From Zoogloea sp. (lineage in GTDB: Bacteria > Pseudomonadota > Gammaproteobacteria > Burkholderiales > Rhodocyclaceae): 53,240 bases of DNA. The stretch's first letter is position 1; every line of letters begins with the position of its first letter. Positions 26,577-36,486 of this stretch are shown here, one piece after another. Under the pieces are notes generated by a model. That model ran no database searches and had not been told where the DNA came from. It worked only from the letters and a program-made list of their open reading frames with translations. The stretch spans positions 1 through 53,240 of the forward strand of contig WBTZ01000013.1 of assembly GCA_009026175.1 (NCBI GenBank), in the 5' to 3' direction. Made by a program: the position numbers and the translations under genes.

Positions 26577-27590
26577 TCAGTTGAAAGGCTGCGGACGCGG
26601 CGTGGCGTCCGCGGAGGGCGGCAGGACGGGCATCGCGAAACGGGGCTGCTTGCCGGTCAGGGTCTTCAGGAAGGCGACGATGCGGGCGTTCTCATCGGCG
26701 CTGAACTTGCGGCCGAGCTGTACCCGGCCCATGGTGTCCACCGCTTCGGGCAGGGTGTTGGCGGCGCCGTCGTGGAAGTAGGGATAGGTCAGCTCCACAT
26801 TGCGCAGAGTGGGCACCTTGAAGTTGAAGCGGTCCGCGTCCTGGCCGGTGACGGCCACGCGGCCTTCGGCCGGGCTGCTGGCCTTGTAGGCCTCCACCAC
26901 GCCCATCTTCTGGTAGGAGTTGCCACCCACCGCCGGGCCGTTGTGGCAGGCGACGCAACCGCTGTCCTTGAAGAGCGTGTAGCCGGCCAGCTCCTCGCTG
27001 CTCAGGGCCTTCTTGTCACCCTTCAGCCAGCGGTCGAAGCGGGAGTCGGGCGTCACCAGGGTTTCCTCGAAGCTGGCGATGGCCTGGGTCAGGCGGTCGA
27101 TGTTCACCTCCTCGCTGCCAAAGGCCTTGCGGAAGGCGCTGCGGTAGCCCGGGATGGTCTTCAGGGTATTGACCGCCAGTTCATGGCTGTAGGCCATCTC
27201 GCCCGGGTTGGCGATGGGGCCGCCGGCCTGCGCCTTGAGGTCGGTGGCGCGACCATCCCAGAACTGGGCCAGGTTGAAGCGCGCATTGAGGACGGTGGGG
27301 GCGTTGATCGGGCCCTTCTGCCAGCCGTGGCCGATGGACGACTTCAGATTGTCGCTGCCGCCCATCGACAGGTTGTGGCAGGAATTGCAGGAGATGAAGC
27401 CGGACTTCGACAGGCGGGGATCGAAGAACAGCATCTTGCCCAGTTCGACCGCGGCGGGGTTACCGACGCGGGCGGCAGGAATGGGCTGGATCGGTTCGCT
27501 GTTGCCGGCCGCCAGGGCGGCGGGAATCGTGGCGAAGGGGGCGAGGGCACAAGCGATGGCAAGGGCCGCTGTGTCGAGCTTGAAGGACAT
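26577..27590 (-). CDS. ccpA: Di-heme cytochrome c peroxidase
   Basis: 337 residues with a signal peptide (to about residue 28). Two CxxCH heme sites, C68NSCH72 and CVACH near residue 213, plus the conserved 'QFWDGRA' and 'VPTLRNVELTYPYFHDG' segments identify the bacterial di-heme cytochrome c peroxidase/MauG family of canonical peroxidase length. It reduces hydrogen peroxide in the periplasm with electrons from cytochrome c. The start has AGGAGC 5 bases upstream. It is not co-transcribed with its neighbours: 139 bases of A/T-rich sequence separate it from the gene upstream on the same strand. Confidence 0.93.
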   Translation of the reverse strand: MSFKLDTAALAIACALAPFATIPAALAAGNSEPIQPIPAARVGNPAAVELGKMLFFDPRLSKSGFISCNSCHNLSMGGSDNLKSSIGHGWQKGPINAPTVLNARFNLAQFWDGRATDLKAQAGGPIANPGEMAYSHELAVNTLKTIPGYRSAFRKAFGSEEVNIDRLTQAIASFEETLVTPDSRFDRWLKGDKKALSSEELAGYTLFKDSGCVACHNGPAVGGNSYQKMGVVEAYKASSPAEGRVAVTGQDADRFNFKVPTLRNVELTYPYFHDGAANTLPEAVDTMGRVQLGRKFSADENARIVAFLKTLTGKQPRFAMPVLPPSADATPRPQPFN

Positions 27591-27729
27591 GGGTGCTCCT
27601 GATGACGGGGAAGGGCACCCGGCACGTACCCGACGGGGACGGGGGCGGGACGTCCGGGTGACTCCGGATCGTCCCGCCTGAAGCTTAAGGAATGCTTAAA
27701 GAATATTTAAATCGGGTCAAAAGGGGGCG

Positions 27730-29535
27730 TCAGGCCTGGCGCGCCAGCCAGCTACGCCAGCTGCCGAGCGCGGTGATGTCCTCGGCTCCGGCCAGCCCGC
27801 CGCTTTCGCAGATGAAGCCACACACCTGGCGGCCGTCCTCCAGTTTCACCTTGCCGATGCCGAGGGGCGCCGGGATGCCGGCCACGAAGCTGCCGAAGTG
27901 GCGGGCGGGGAGTTCCCAGATCTCCATCTCCACGCTGCCGCCGCCATCGGCGACACGGACCATTCCCGGACGCAGGGGCGGGCCGCCGGCGAGGGCGTAG
28001 AAGCGGTATTCGGGGGCCGAGCGCACGGCCCCGATCAGCCGGGCGCCCCGCTGGGTGAGCTGCCAGTTGAGGGGCAGGCCGGACAGGTGGGCGCCGCACA
28101 CCGCCACCCGGACCATGCCGTCGGCGGCAGGGGGGGCCGGAAACGGGGCATCGGGCAAGGCCTGGCCAAGGGCGTCGGACGCGCCGGGGGCGAGCCCGGT
28201 GTCCGCCTGCCAGCGGGCTGACAGCTCGAGCAGGGGAAGGTCCTGGTGGGCCGGCGCGAACAGGGTGATGCCGAAGGGCAGGCCGTCCGGGCGGATGGCA
28301 GCCGGCAGGGCCACCGCCGAGTAATCCAGCAGGTTCATGAAGTTGGTGTAATAGCCCAGCTCCGTGTTGAGGCGGATCGGATCGGCCTCCACCGCGGCAA
28401 TGGTGGGGTGGTGGCCGGCGGTGGGGGTGAGGATCAGATCCACGTCCTGCCAGGCGGCATCGCAGCGGCGCTTCAGGGCCTTGAGGCGGTACTGGGCATC
28501 GAAGGCCTCCACGGCGCTGGCCCGGGCGCCGCCGAGGGTGATCTCGCGGGTGACCGGGAAGACCGAGTCCGGCCGGGTCTCGATGAAGTCCTTGATGGCG
28601 TGGTAGCGCTCGGCCACCCACGGGCCGCCGTAGAGCAGGCGGGCGGTGTCGAGGAAGGGGCTGAAGTCCAGCTCCACCGGCGTGCCGCCGAGGGCGGCCA
28701 GGCGGGCCACCGCGGCCTCGAACAGCGCGGGGTTGTGGGGGTCGCCGAAGAAGGCCCGCTGGTCCGGGCGCGGCACGCCGAAGCGGAAGGGCTCTCCCGC
28801 CGGGAAGCGCCGGCCGTGAGGTTCCGCCGGGCGGCTGTAGGCGTCGGCTTCATCGAAGCCGCGGGCGACGGCGAACACCGCAGCCGCATCCGTGGCGCTG
28901 AGGGTGAAGATCGAGATGGTGTCGATGCTCCGGCAGGCGGGCACCAGGCCGGTGGACGAGAGCAGGCCGCAGGTGGGCTTGAGGCCGACCAGGTTGTTGA
29001 AGGCGGCGGGTACGCGGCCCGAGCCGGCGGTGTCGGTACCGAGGGAGAAACTCACCTGCCCGGCGGCCACCGCCACCGCCGAGCCCGAGCTGGAGCCGCC
29101 GGAGATGAAGGCCGGGTCGATGGCATTGCGGCATGCGCCGTAGGGGCTGCGGGTGCCATTGAGGCCGGTGGCGAACTGGTCCAGATTGGTCTTGCCGAGG
29201 GGAATGGCGCCGGCGGCGATCAGCCGGGCCACCACCTGGGCATCGGCCGCCGGGGTGTAGGCGAAGTCCGGGCAGCCGGCGGTGGTGGGCAGGCCGGCCA
29301 GGTCGATGTTGTCCTTGATGGCGAAGGGCACGCCGTAGAGGGGCAGGCTGGCCGGGTCCTGCTCGTCCAGGGCCCGGGCACGGGCCAGCAGCCCGGCCTC
29401 GGGCAGCAGGCTGATCCAGGCGTGGTGCTCATCCGCGCGGGCCAGGGCGTGCAGGTGGGAGAACAGGGCGCTGGGCTTGAGGCCGTTGCGGTAGGCCTGG
29501 GCCAGGCTGGTGAGGTCTAGGCGGGTGGGCAGCAT
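27730..29535 (-). CDS. atzF: Allophanate hydrolase
   Basis: 601 residues. Amidase-signature enzyme with the Ser-cisSer-Lys triad visible in 'VPFAIKDNID' (Lys near 73), 'GGSSSGSA' (about 146-153) and 'GTDTAGSGRVPA' (about 165-176). The last 150 residues ('RVAVCGAHLSGLPLNWQL…') form the AtzF C-terminal domain. It hydrolyses allophanate to CO2 and two ammonia, the last step of the pathway. The start has GGAGAG upstream and lies 14 bases after the carboxylase stop, so the two are coupled. Last gene of the guanidine-riboswitch operon. Confidence 0.93.
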   Translation of the reverse strand: MLPTRLDLTSLAQAYRNGLKPSALFSHLHALARADEHHAWISLLPEAGLLARARALDEQDPASLPLYGVPFAIKDNIDLAGLPTTAGCPDFAYTPAADAQVVARLIAAGAIPLGKTNLDQFATGLNGTRSPYGACRNAIDPAFISGGSSSGSAVAVAAGQVSFSLGTDTAGSGRVPAAFNNLVGLKPTCGLLSSTGLVPACRSIDTISIFTLSATDAAAVFAVARGFDEADAYSRPAEPHGRRFPAGEPFRFGVPRPDQRAFFGDPHNPALFEAAVARLAALGGTPVELDFSPFLDTARLLYGGPWVAERYHAIKDFIETRPDSVFPVTREITLGGARASAVEAFDAQYRLKALKRRCDAAWQDVDLILTPTAGHHPTIAAVEADPIRLNTELGYYTNFMNLLDYSAVALPAAIRPDGLPFGITLFAPAHQDLPLLELSARWQADTGLAPGASDALGQALPDAPFPAPPAADGMVRVAVCGAHLSGLPLNWQLTQRGARLIGAVRSAPEYRFYALAGGPPLRPGMVRVADGGGSVEMEIWELPARHFGSFVAGIPAPLGIGKVKLEDGRQVCGFICESGGLAGAEDITALGSWRSWLARQA

Positions 29536-29549
29536 GGTCGTCTCTCCGT

Positions 29550-32500
29550 TCAGTGGGGGGCGCAGTGCAGGATCAGCAGGTCCTGGCCGGCGGCGACGGG
29601 GGTGGCTTCGCGGCAGAGGAGTTGCAGGATCTCGCCGTTTTCGGGGGCGGTGACGGTGAATTCCATCTTCATGGATTCGACGATCACCAACGGATCACCG
29701 GCCTTCACCTGCTGGCCCGGCTCGACCAGCACCTTCCAGATGTTGCCGGGGATGTGGCTGGCCACCAGGCGGGCGCCTTCCGGCAGGTCCAGCTCGGTGT
29801 CGGCGGCGGCCGCGGCGATGTCGGCCTCGCTGATGTACTCGGCCTGGCCGGCGGCCTTCCAGCGCTCGCGCTCGGCCTCGAAGGCGGCCTGCTGACGGGC
29901 CTTGAAGGCGGCGATCGGTGCGGCGTTGTCGGCCAGGTAGCGGCGGTAGTCGGCGAGCCGGAAGACGCCGTCTTCGATGCGCAGGCGGGTACGGCCGGCC
30001 GCGAAGTCCTTGCGCAGCTGCAGCAGCTCCTCCTCGCCCACCGGCACGAAGCGCACCTGGTCGAAGAAGCGCAGCAGCCAGGGCTTGTCGAATTGCTCGG
30101 TGCCGCGGCGGCCATGGTTCCAGCGGTTCCACATCTGCACCGTGCGGCCGACGAACTGGTAGCCGCCGGGGCCTTCCATGCCGTACACGCACATGTAGGC
30201 GCCGCCGATGCCCACCGCGTTCTCCGGTGTCCAGGTGCGGGCCGGGTTGTACTTGGTGGTGACCAGGCGGTGGCGCGGGTCCATGGGGGTGGCGACAGGG
30301 GCGCCGAGGTAGACGTCACCCAGGCCGAGCACCAGATAGCTGGCCTCGAAGACGGTGCGGTACACCTCGTCGATGGAATCCAGCCCGTTGATGCGGCGGA
30401 TGAACTCGATGTTGGACGGACACCAGGGGGCGTCCTTGCGCACCGACTGCATGTACTTGTCGATGGCCAGCTTTGTCGCCGGGTCGTCCCACGAGAGGGG
30501 CAGGTACACCGTCCGGCTCGGCACCTCCATGTCGTCGATGGCGGGCAGGGCGTCCTCGGCGGCGATCAGCACGGCCAGCAGGGCGGCGCGGTCGGTGCGG
30601 CGGGCGTCGAAGTGCAGCTGCAGGGAGCGGATGCCCGGGGTCAGGTCGAGGATGCCGGGCTGGGGGTGGGCCTTGAGCCAGTCCATCAGGGCATGCACGC
30701 GGAAGCGCAGCTCCAGGTCGAGGACCAGGGGGCCGTACTCGACCAGCAGGTAGGCGTCGCCGGCCTGGCGGTAGACCACCCGGGGGCGCTCACCGGTGGC
30801 GGGCAGCTCGGCCAGCACCGGGGTGGTGATGGTGCCGGGCTCGGCGATGACCGGGCTGGCCAGGGGGGCGTCGGCGTGGCCCAGGGCTGCATCCGCGTCG
30901 GCCAGGCGCCGGGCCGCGGTGGCGGCGCTCACCGGCACGAAGCGCAGGGTGTCGCCTGGGCGCAACTGGCCGAGCTTCCACAGGTCGGCCTGGATGACCA
31001 CCGCCGGGCACACGAAGCCGCCCAGGCTGGGGCCGTCGGGCCCGAGGATCACCGGCATGTCGCCGGTGAAGTCGATGGCGCCGATGGCGTAGGCGTTGTC
31101 GTGAATGTTGGAGGGGTGCAGGCCGGCCTCGCCGCCGTCGGTCCGCGCCCACTGGGGCTTGGGTCCGATCAGGCGCACGCCGGTGCGGCTGGAGTTGTAG
31201 TGGATCTCCCAGTCGGTGGCGAAGAGGCTGGCGATGTCCGGGTCGGTGAAGAAGTCCGGCGCGCCGTGCGGGCCGTAGAGCACGGCCACTTCCCAGTGGT
31301 GGGCATATTGCGGTGGCTGAAGGGGCAGGGCGGCGGGCTGGACGGTGCACGGGCGGATCGCCAGCACGTCACCCAGGCGCAGGCAGCGGCCGGCATGGCC
31401 GCCGAACTGGCCGAGGGTGAAGGTGGACTTGCTGCCCAGGTAGTCGGGCACATCGATGCCGCCGGCCACCGCCAGGTAGCTGCGGCAGCCGGCATCCTTC
31501 ACCGCGCCTATCTTCAGCTCCGCACCGGCCTTGATGGCATGGGCCTGCCAGAAGGCCAGGGGCTCGCCGTCCAGGGTTGCAGCGGTGGGGGCGCCGGTGA
31601 GGGCGATCACCGCGTCGCAGTTGAAGCGCAGGGTCGGCCCGGTCATGGTGCATTCGAGGCCGGCGGCTCCTTCCGGGTTGCCGACCAGGCGGTTGGCGGC
31701 GCGCAGGGCCAGGTCGTCCATCGGGCCGGAGGGCGGCACGCCGACATCCCAGTAGCCGGTGCGGCCGGGCCAGTCCTGCACCGATGTCTGTACGCCGGCT
31801 TCCAGCACTTCGAAGGTGCTGGGGCGGTAGTCGAAGCTGTTGAGATAGCGGGTGGTCTGGCGTCCGGAGCGGAATACCCCGCCATCGAGGATCTGGCGCA
31901 GGTAGGCCCGGTTGGTCTCGATGCCATACACGCGGCTGGCGTCGAGGGCGGCGATCAGGGCGTCGGTAGCGGCCTCGCGGGTGTCCGCATGGACGATCAG
32001 CTTGGCCACCATCGGGTCGTAGTAGGGGGGCACTTCCGAGCCGGTGGTGACGGCGGTTTCGACGCGCACGCCGGGCGGGAAGCTGACCTCGGTGAGCAGG
32101 CCGGAGGAGGGCTGGAAGTTGCGGGCCGGGTCCTCTGCGTACAGGCGCACCTGGATCGAGGCGCCGTGGGGGGCCGGGGCGGCGGCGGGCAGGACCAGGT
32201 CGCCGGAGGCGAGCAGCACCATCCATTCCACCAGGTCCACGCCGGTGACTTCTTCGGTGACGCCGTGCTCCACCTGCAGGCGGGTGTTCACTTCCAGGAA
32301 GTAGAAGGCCCCGCTGTCGGCATCCATCACGAACTCTACGGTGCCCGCCGAGCGGTAGGCGATGGATTCCATCAGGCGCACGGCGGTGGCGGCGAGGCTG
32401 GTCCGCTGTTCGGCGGACAGGCCCGGCGCGGGGGTTTCCTCGATGACCTTCTGGTTGCGGCGCTGCACCGAGCAGTCGCGCTCGCCCAGGGAAAGGACCG

Positions 32501-33155
32501 TGCCCTGGCCGTCGCCGAAGACCTGCACCTCGATGTGGCGGGCGGCGGTGACGTACTTTTCCAGGTAGATGCCGGCTTCCTTGAAGTTGGCGCGGGCCAG
32601 GCGGTCCACCGAAGCGTAGGCCTCGTCCAGCCCGGCTTCGGAGGCGATCAGGCGCATGCCGATACCGCCGCCGCCGGCCGTGCTCTTGAGCATCACCGGG
32701 TAGCCGATGCGGGCGGCCTCGCGGCGGGCATGGGCCACATCGTCGAGCAGGCCGCTGCCGGGCAGGAGCGGCACACCGGCCTTCTCGGCCAGTTCGCGAG
32801 CGGTGTGCTTGAGGCCGAAGGCCAGCATCTGGGCCCGGGTGGGGCCGATGAAGGCGATGCCCGCGGCCTCGCAGGCGGCGGAGAAGTCGGGGTTTTCAGA
32901 GAGGAAGCCGTAGCCCGGGTGGATGCCCTGGGCGCCGGTGGCGCGGGCCGCTTCGAGGATGGTCCCGGCCTTCAGGTAGCTCTCGGCGGCGGGGGCCGGG
33001 CCGATGCACACGGCCTCGTCGGCCAGGCTGACGTGCAGGGAGTTGGCGTCGGCTTCGGAATAGACGGCGACGGAGGCGATGCCGAGCTTCTTCAGCGTGC
33101 GGATCACCCGGCAGGCGATGGCGCCCCGGTTGGCGATGAGGACTTTGCTGAACAT
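29550..33155 (-). CDS. Biotin-dependent urea/guanidine carboxylase
   Basis: 1201 residues, the length of bacterial urea carboxylase. Order: biotin carboxylase with ATP-grasp (1-450, '[20 protein letters not shown]'), KipA/AHS2-like and then KipI/AHS1-like carboxyltransferase parts (about 465-1000), and a C-terminal biotinyl domain with 'ESMKME' (biotin on Lys1163). Long annotated as urea carboxylase, enzymes in clusters with a guanidine-I riboswitch and two DUF1989 proteins are known to carboxylate guanidine. The riboswitch at 37601-37737 makes guanidine the likely substrate here. The start has only a weak ribosome site; a 202-base gap with two small stem-loops separates it from the preceding gene. 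Confidence 0.92.
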   Translation of the reverse strand: MFSKVLIANRGAIACRVIRTLKKLGIASVAVYSEADANSLHVSLADEAVCIGPAPAAESYLKAGTILEAARATGAQGIHPGYGFLSENPDFSAACEAAGIAFIGPTRAQMLAFGLKHTARELAEKAGVPLLPGSGLLDDVAHARREAARIGYPVMLKSTAGGGGIGMRLIASEAGLDEAYASVDRLARANFKEAGIYLEKYVTAARHIEVQVFGDGQGTVLSLGERDCSVQRRNQKVIEETPAPGLSAEQRTSLAATAVRLMESIAYRSAGTVEFVMDADSGAFYFLEVNTRLQVEHGVTEEVTGVDLVEWMVLLASGDLVLPAAAPAPHGASIQVRLYAEDPARNFQPSSGLLTEVSFPPGVRVETAVTTGSEVPPYYDPMVAKLIVHADTREAATDALIAALDASRVYGIETNRAYLRQILDGGVFRSGRQTTRYLNSFDYRPSTFEVLEAGVQTSVQDWPGRTGYWDVGVPPSGPMDDLALRAANRLVGNPEGAAGLECTMTGPTLRFNCDAVIALTGAPTAATLDGEPLAFWQAHAIKAGAELKIGAVKDAGCRSYLAVAGGIDVPDYLGSKSTFTLGQFGGHAGRCLRLGDVLAIRPCTVQPAALPLQPPQYAHHWEVAVLYGPHGAPDFFTDPDIASLFATDWEIHYNSSRTGVRLIGPKPQWARTDGGEAGLHPSNIHDNAYAIGAIDFTGDMPVILGPDGPSLGGFVCPAVVIQADLWKLGQLRPGDTLRFVPVSAATAARRLADADAALGHADAPLASPVIAEPGTITTPVLAELPATGERPRVVYRQAGDAYLLVEYGPLVLDLELRFRVHALMDWLKAHPQPGILDLTPGIRSLQLHFDARRTDRAALLAVLIAAEDALPAIDDMEVPSRTVYLPLSWDDPATKLAIDKYMQSVRKDAPWCPSNIEFIRRINGLDSIDEVYRTVFEASYLVLGLGDVYLGAPVATPMDPRHRLVTTKYNPARTWTPENAVGIGGAYMCVYGMEGPGGYQFVGRTVQMWNRWNHGRRGTEQFDKPWLLRFFDQVRFVPVGEEELLQLRKDFAAGRTRLRIEDGVFRLADYRRYLADNAAPIAAFKARQQAAFEAERERWKAAGQAEYISEADIAAAAADTELDLPEGARLVASHIPGNIWKVLVEPGQQVKAGDPLVIVESMKMEFTVTAPENGEILQLLCREATPVAAGQDLLILHCAPH

Positions 33156-33308
33156 GGTGGTGTCTCGCGAAAAGGGCGGCGGGTCGTCCCGCCTGGTCTT
33201 TCCTTGTCCGCCCGGGTCGTCCCGGGGGCCGGCGCGTGCCGGTTGGTGTCGAGTGCTCCGGTGCTGCTCGTGGGCTGCAGGAAAACGCCGGGCCGCCCCG
33301 GGTTCTTC

Positions 33309-33365
33309 TGCGCCCCCTCTTGGGGGAAGGCCGGACTCAGCCTGGCCCTCGGGGGCGTCACCCCC
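33309..33365 (-). other. Stem-loops between the DUF1989 gene and the carboxylase gene
   Basis: CCCCC-TCTT-GGGGG (33313-33326) and GGGGG-CGTCA-CCCCC (33351-33365) are short perfect hairpins at and just after the stop of the DUF1989 gene (33358). They are in the only long gap within this operon and may set relative expression or mRNA stability. Confidence 0.35.
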
Positions 33366-34011
33366 AGATCAGGAACTGCACCGGCGTGGGGTTGTAGGCG
33401 TTGCAGGGGTTGTTGAGCTGCGGGCAGTTGGAGACCAGTACCCACAGGTCCATCTCGGCGCGCAGCTCCACGTACTTGCCCGGGCCGGACACGCCGTCGT
33501 CGAACTTGAGCTGGCCATCGGCGGTGACCGGCACGTTCATGAAGAAATTGACGTTGGGCACCAGGTCGGCCTTGGTCAGGCCCGAGTCGGAGTGCTGGAT
33601 GGCCAGCAGGTAGTTGTCCCGGCAGCTGTGCATGAACTTCTTGTGCAGGGCGTAGCGCACCGTGTTGCTCTCCGCGGCGCAGGCTCCGCCGAGGGTGTCG
33701 TGGCGGCCGCAGGTGTCGGCCACGATGGTGAGCATGGGCCGGCCTTCGCTGCTCATCAGCACCGAGCCGGTGGTCAGGTAGATACCGCCCTGGTGCAGGA
33801 TGGTGTCGGTGACGCTGTAGTGTTCGTCGGTGTCGTGGCGGTTGTAGAAGATGATGTCGGCGGCCTGGTTGCCTTCCAGGTCGACGATGCGCAGGGTCTG
33901 CCCCTCCTTCACCTCGTGCAGCCACGGTTCGCCGGCGGGCAGGACGGCGTTGTGCAGGGCATCGGCGGGGTCGAGGGGGCTTTCCTGGAGGCGGATGGCG
34001 GTGGCGGTCAT
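33358..34011 (-). CDS. DUF1989 protein, probable carboxyguanidine deiminase subunit (UAAP2-like)
   Basis: 217 residues from the ATG at 34011; an upstream in-frame start would overlap the preceding gene. Old name: urea amidolyase-associated protein. Family landmarks: '[22 protein letters not shown]', '[29 protein letters not shown]' (spread over residues 95-125) with Cys and His that could bind metal, and 'PNVNFFMNV'. DUF1989 pairs next to such carboxylases are known as the two subunits of carboxyguanidine deiminase, which turns carboxyguanidine into allophanate and ammonia. It starts 10 bases after the other DUF1989 gene ends. Which subunit it is (A or B) I cannot fix. Confidence 0.85.
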   Translation of the reverse strand: MTATAIRLQESPLDPADALHNAVLPAGEPWLHEVKEGQTLRIVDLEGNQAADIIFYNRHDTDEHYSVTDTILHQGGIYLTTGSVLMSSEGRPMLTIVADTCGRHDTLGGACAAESNTVRYALHKKFMHSCRDNYLLAIQHSDSGLTKADLVPNVNFFMNVPVTADGQLKFDDGVSGPGKYVELRAEMDLWVLVSNCPQLNNPCNAYNPTPVQFLIWG

Positions 34012-34021
34012 GGGCGTCTCC

Positions 34022-34810
34022 TCAGGCCAGGTAGTGCATGTCGGTGTTGTGCAGGGCGCGGGCGCACTCCGGGCGGAAGGCCCGGCAGTAGTCATCCGCC
34101 GCCGCCGGGCCGGAGCGCCAGGCGGTCATGCCCACCGCGGCCGGCGCGTAGTCCGGGCGCGGGTCGAGGGGGTGGGGCGCGGTGGACACGGCGACGATCA
34201 CGTCCATGTCGAGGCGCAGGTCCAGGTGGTCACCGGCCTTGGCGTGGCCTTCGTGGAAGCGGAAGCGGCCTTCTTCGTCCACGCTGACCTTGCTGAAGAA
34301 ATTGACCGGCGCGACCAGGTCGCGGCGGGTCAGGCCGTACTTGCCGATCTCGATCAGCAGGCCGTCGCGGCCGGCCCGGTACATGCCGTTGCGGTACTGC
34401 TGGTAGCTGTGCTCGCCGTACTTGTCGTGCAGGCGGGCGGTGTCGAGCAGCATGCCGAGGGGGTCGTGCCAGCCCAGGCTGTCGGCGGTGATCGAGGCCA
34501 TGGCACAGCCCATGTCGCTCATCAGCACGTGGCCGCGGCTGTAATGGGCGGTGTGCTGGGCCTTCAGGGAATCGGGCATGTTGTAGCGCTCGAGTTTCTG
34601 GCGGGCGTTGTAGAGCACCAGCGACAGGTTGGCGCCAGCACCCTGGGCGACCAGGCGCAGGGTGACGCCGCGGGGCAGCATCCACGACCAGTGGCAGCCA
34701 CCGGGGATGACGTCGGAGAACAGCACCTTGTCGGCGGGCAGGTCGGGGGCGAGCTGCTGCCAGCGGATGTCGATATCCACCGCGTCGGTGGGGGAGAGCA
34801 GGGTGTTCAT
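34022..34810 (-). CDS. DUF1989 protein, probable carboxyguanidine deiminase subunit (UAAP1-like)
   Basis: 262 residues, the longer of the two DUF1989 paralogues in this operon. It shares the family layout: 'SWMLPRGVTLRLVAQGAGANLSLVLYN' (split over residues 40-70), 'GHVLMSDMGCAMASITADSLGWHDPL' and 'LVAPVNFFSKVSVDEEGRF'. Expected to form a heteromer with its neighbour acting on carboxyguanidine. The start lies 5 bases after the ATPase gene stop and the stop 10 bases before the next start, so translation is probably coupled across the operon. Confidence 0.85.
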   Translation of the reverse strand: MNTLLSPTDAVDIDIRWQQLAPDLPADKVLFSDVIPGGCHWSWMLPRGVTLRLVAQGAGANLSLVLYNARQKLERYNMPDSLKAQHTAHYSRGHVLMSDMGCAMASITADSLGWHDPLGMLLDTARLHDKYGEHSYQQYRNGMYRAGRDGLLIEIGKYGLTRRDLVAPVNFFSKVSVDEEGRFRFHEGHAKAGDHLDLRLDMDVIVAVSTAPHPLDPRPDYAPAAVGMTAWRSGPAAADDYCRAFRPECARALHNTDMHYLA

Positions 34811-34815
34811 GAGGG

Positions 34816-35661
34816 TCAGGCCTCCAGTTCGGCAGCTTCGGCGGACAGGCGCGCGAGCTGTTCCAGGTCGGTTTTCATGCCGGATGTCTCGCGGATGCGG
34901 TCCAGGATCTGCCGCTTGAGGGCGAGAAACTCGGGGGCGAGCTTCATGTCCTGGTGGCGTTCGGCGGGCAGGGGCACGTCGTAGAGGGTGTCGATGCGGC
35001 CGGGGCGGGGGGCCATCAGCACGATGCGCTGGCCCAGGTAGATCGCCTCTTCCACGTCGTGGGTGACGAAGACGATGGTGCTGCCCTCGATCCGGTGGAC
35101 GTGGCGGATCAGGTCGTGCATGACCTCGCGGGTCTGTGCGTCGAGGGCCCCGAAGGGCTCGTCCATCAACAGGATCGGCGGCCGGCTCATCAGCGCCCGG
35201 GCGATCGCCACCCGCTGCTGCATGCCGCCCGACAGCTGGTTCGGGTAGGCGTGGGCGACGTGGCTGAGGCCCATCAGGCGAATCAGCGCATCGGCCCGGC
35301 CGGAGGCCTTTTCCACGTCGGCGGAGGTCCGGTCGCGGGTGTGGGCCTTGAGCTGGCGGCAGAAGCGGATGTTGTCCGCCACCGTGAGCCAGGGGTAGAG
35401 GCTGTAGTGCTGGAACACCATGGCCCGGTCCACCCCGGGGCCGGCGATGGGCTGGCCATTCACGGTGATGCTGCCGCTGGTGAGGCTCTCCAGCCCACCG
35501 ATCATGCGCAGCAGGGTGGACTTGCCGCAGCCCGAGGCGCCCACGAAGGTGACGAACTCGTTGGGGCGGATGTCCAGGCTGGCCTTGTCCAGGGCCTGGA
35601 TGGCCCGCGGGCCATGGCCGAAGGTCTTGAAGGCGTCGCGGATTTGAATGCTGGCGGTCAT
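34816..35661 (-). CDS. ABC transporter ATPase (nitrate/taurine type), guanidine operon
   Basis: 281 residues. Walker A 'GASGCGKST' (about 42-50), Q-loop 'MVFQHYSLYPWLTV', signature 'LSGGMQQRVAIARAL' and Walker B 'ILLMDEPFGALD' are intact. The C-terminal 40 residues form a helical extension. It energises uptake with the permease and binding protein encoded just upstream. The start overlaps the permease stop by one base (TCA/CAT). Substrate inferred as guanidine or a related compound from the operon. Confidence 0.93.
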   Translation of the reverse strand: MTASIQIRDAFKTFGHGPRAIQALDKASLDIRPNEFVTFVGASGCGKSTLLRMIGGLESLTSGSITVNGQPIAGPGVDRAMVFQHYSLYPWLTVADNIRFCRQLKAHTRDRTSADVEKASGRADALIRLMGLSHVAHAYPNQLSGGMQQRVAIARALMSRPPILLMDEPFGALDAQTREVMHDLIRHVHRIEGSTIVFVTHDVEEAIYLGQRIVLMAPRPGRIDTLYDVPLPAERHQDMKLAPEFLALKRQILDRIRETSGMKTDLEQLARLSAEAAELEA

Positions 35662-36479
35662 CAGTGTCTCCCGGCCAGGTAGGGGAAGGCCTTGCGGTGG
35701 GCGAGCCGGAAGCCCTGGTCGATGACCAGCCCGATCAGGCCGATCAGCAGGATGCCGGCGAAGATCTTGTCGGTCTGCAGGAAGCGCTGGGCCTTGAGCA
35801 CGGCGTAGCCCAGCCCCGAGTTGGCCGCCACCAGTTCGGCCACCACCAGGTAGGTCCAGGCCCAGCCCATGGTGACCCTCAGGGTGTCGAGCAGGGCCGG
35901 CTTGGCGGACGGCACGATGACCCGCTCGAGGATTTCGCCGCGGGACGCGCCCATGGTCTGGGCCGCCTCGATCTGGGCTAGGGGCACCCGGCGCACGTCC
36001 TCCGCCACCATCAGTACCATCTGGAAGAAAGTACCGATGAAGATGATGGCGATCTTGGAGCCCTCCTCGATGCCCACCCACAGCATCACCAGCGGAATGA
36101 AGGCCACCGCCGGCATGTAGCGGATGAAGTCGGTGAGGGGCTCCAGCAGGGCCTGCACCGAGCGGTAGCTACCGATGAACAGCCCGAGGGGCAGGGCGAT
36201 CGCCGCCGACAGCGCCCATCCGGCCACCACCCGCCAGGTGCTGATGGCCACGTCGGCGGGCAGGCCGTCTTCGCTGGCCCAGGTCCACATGCGGGTCAGC
36301 ACGTCGGCCGGGCCGGGCAGGAAGACCTTGTCCACCCCGTCCAGACTGCTGGCGAGGCTCCAGCCGAGGAGCGGGGCGACCAGCCCGCACAGGGCCAGCA
36401 CCCAGTAGTGGCGAGGGTCGATGGCCGTGCGGATCTGCCACAGGGGGCTCACGCCGCCCGGGCGCTTGCGTGCACTCAT
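35661..36479 (-). CDS. ABC transporter permease, guanidine operon
   Basis: 272 residues from the ATG at 36479 (a GTG immediately before it, 36482, is the alternative). About six membrane segments and the permease coupling loop 'EAAQTMGASRGEILERVIVP' near residue 160. Belongs to the SsuC/TauC/NtrB-like permeases. It follows the binding-protein gene by 7 bases and overlaps the ATPase gene by one base. Confidence 0.92.
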   Translation of the reverse strand: MSARKRPGGVSPLWQIRTAIDPRHYWVLALCGLVAPLLGWSLASSLDGVDKVFLPGPADVLTRMWTWASEDGLPADVAISTWRVVAGWALSAAIALPLGLFIGSYRSVQALLEPLTDFIRYMPAVAFIPLVMLWVGIEEGSKIAIIFIGTFFQMVLMVAEDVRRVPLAQIEAAQTMGASRGEILERVIVPSAKPALLDTLRVTMGWAWTYLVVAELVAANSGLGYAVLKAQRFLQTDKIFAGILLIGLIGLVIDQGFRLAHRKAFPYLAGRH

Positions 36480-36486
36480 CACTGCC

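Noticed and set aside
27707-27720. Fnr/Anr-like box (minus strand TTGAC-N4-TTTAA) upstream of the cytochrome c peroxidase gene
   Set aside because: Only 4/5 and 3/5 matches to TTGAT/ATCAA. Regulation by Fnr is common for this family, but the site is too poor to call.
29553-33416. A 1287-residue open frame on the plus strand opposite the carboxylase gene
   Set aside because: It is Gly/Ala/Gln/His-rich shadow sequence produced by the codon bias of the GC-rich gene on the other strand; no motif, no ribosome site.
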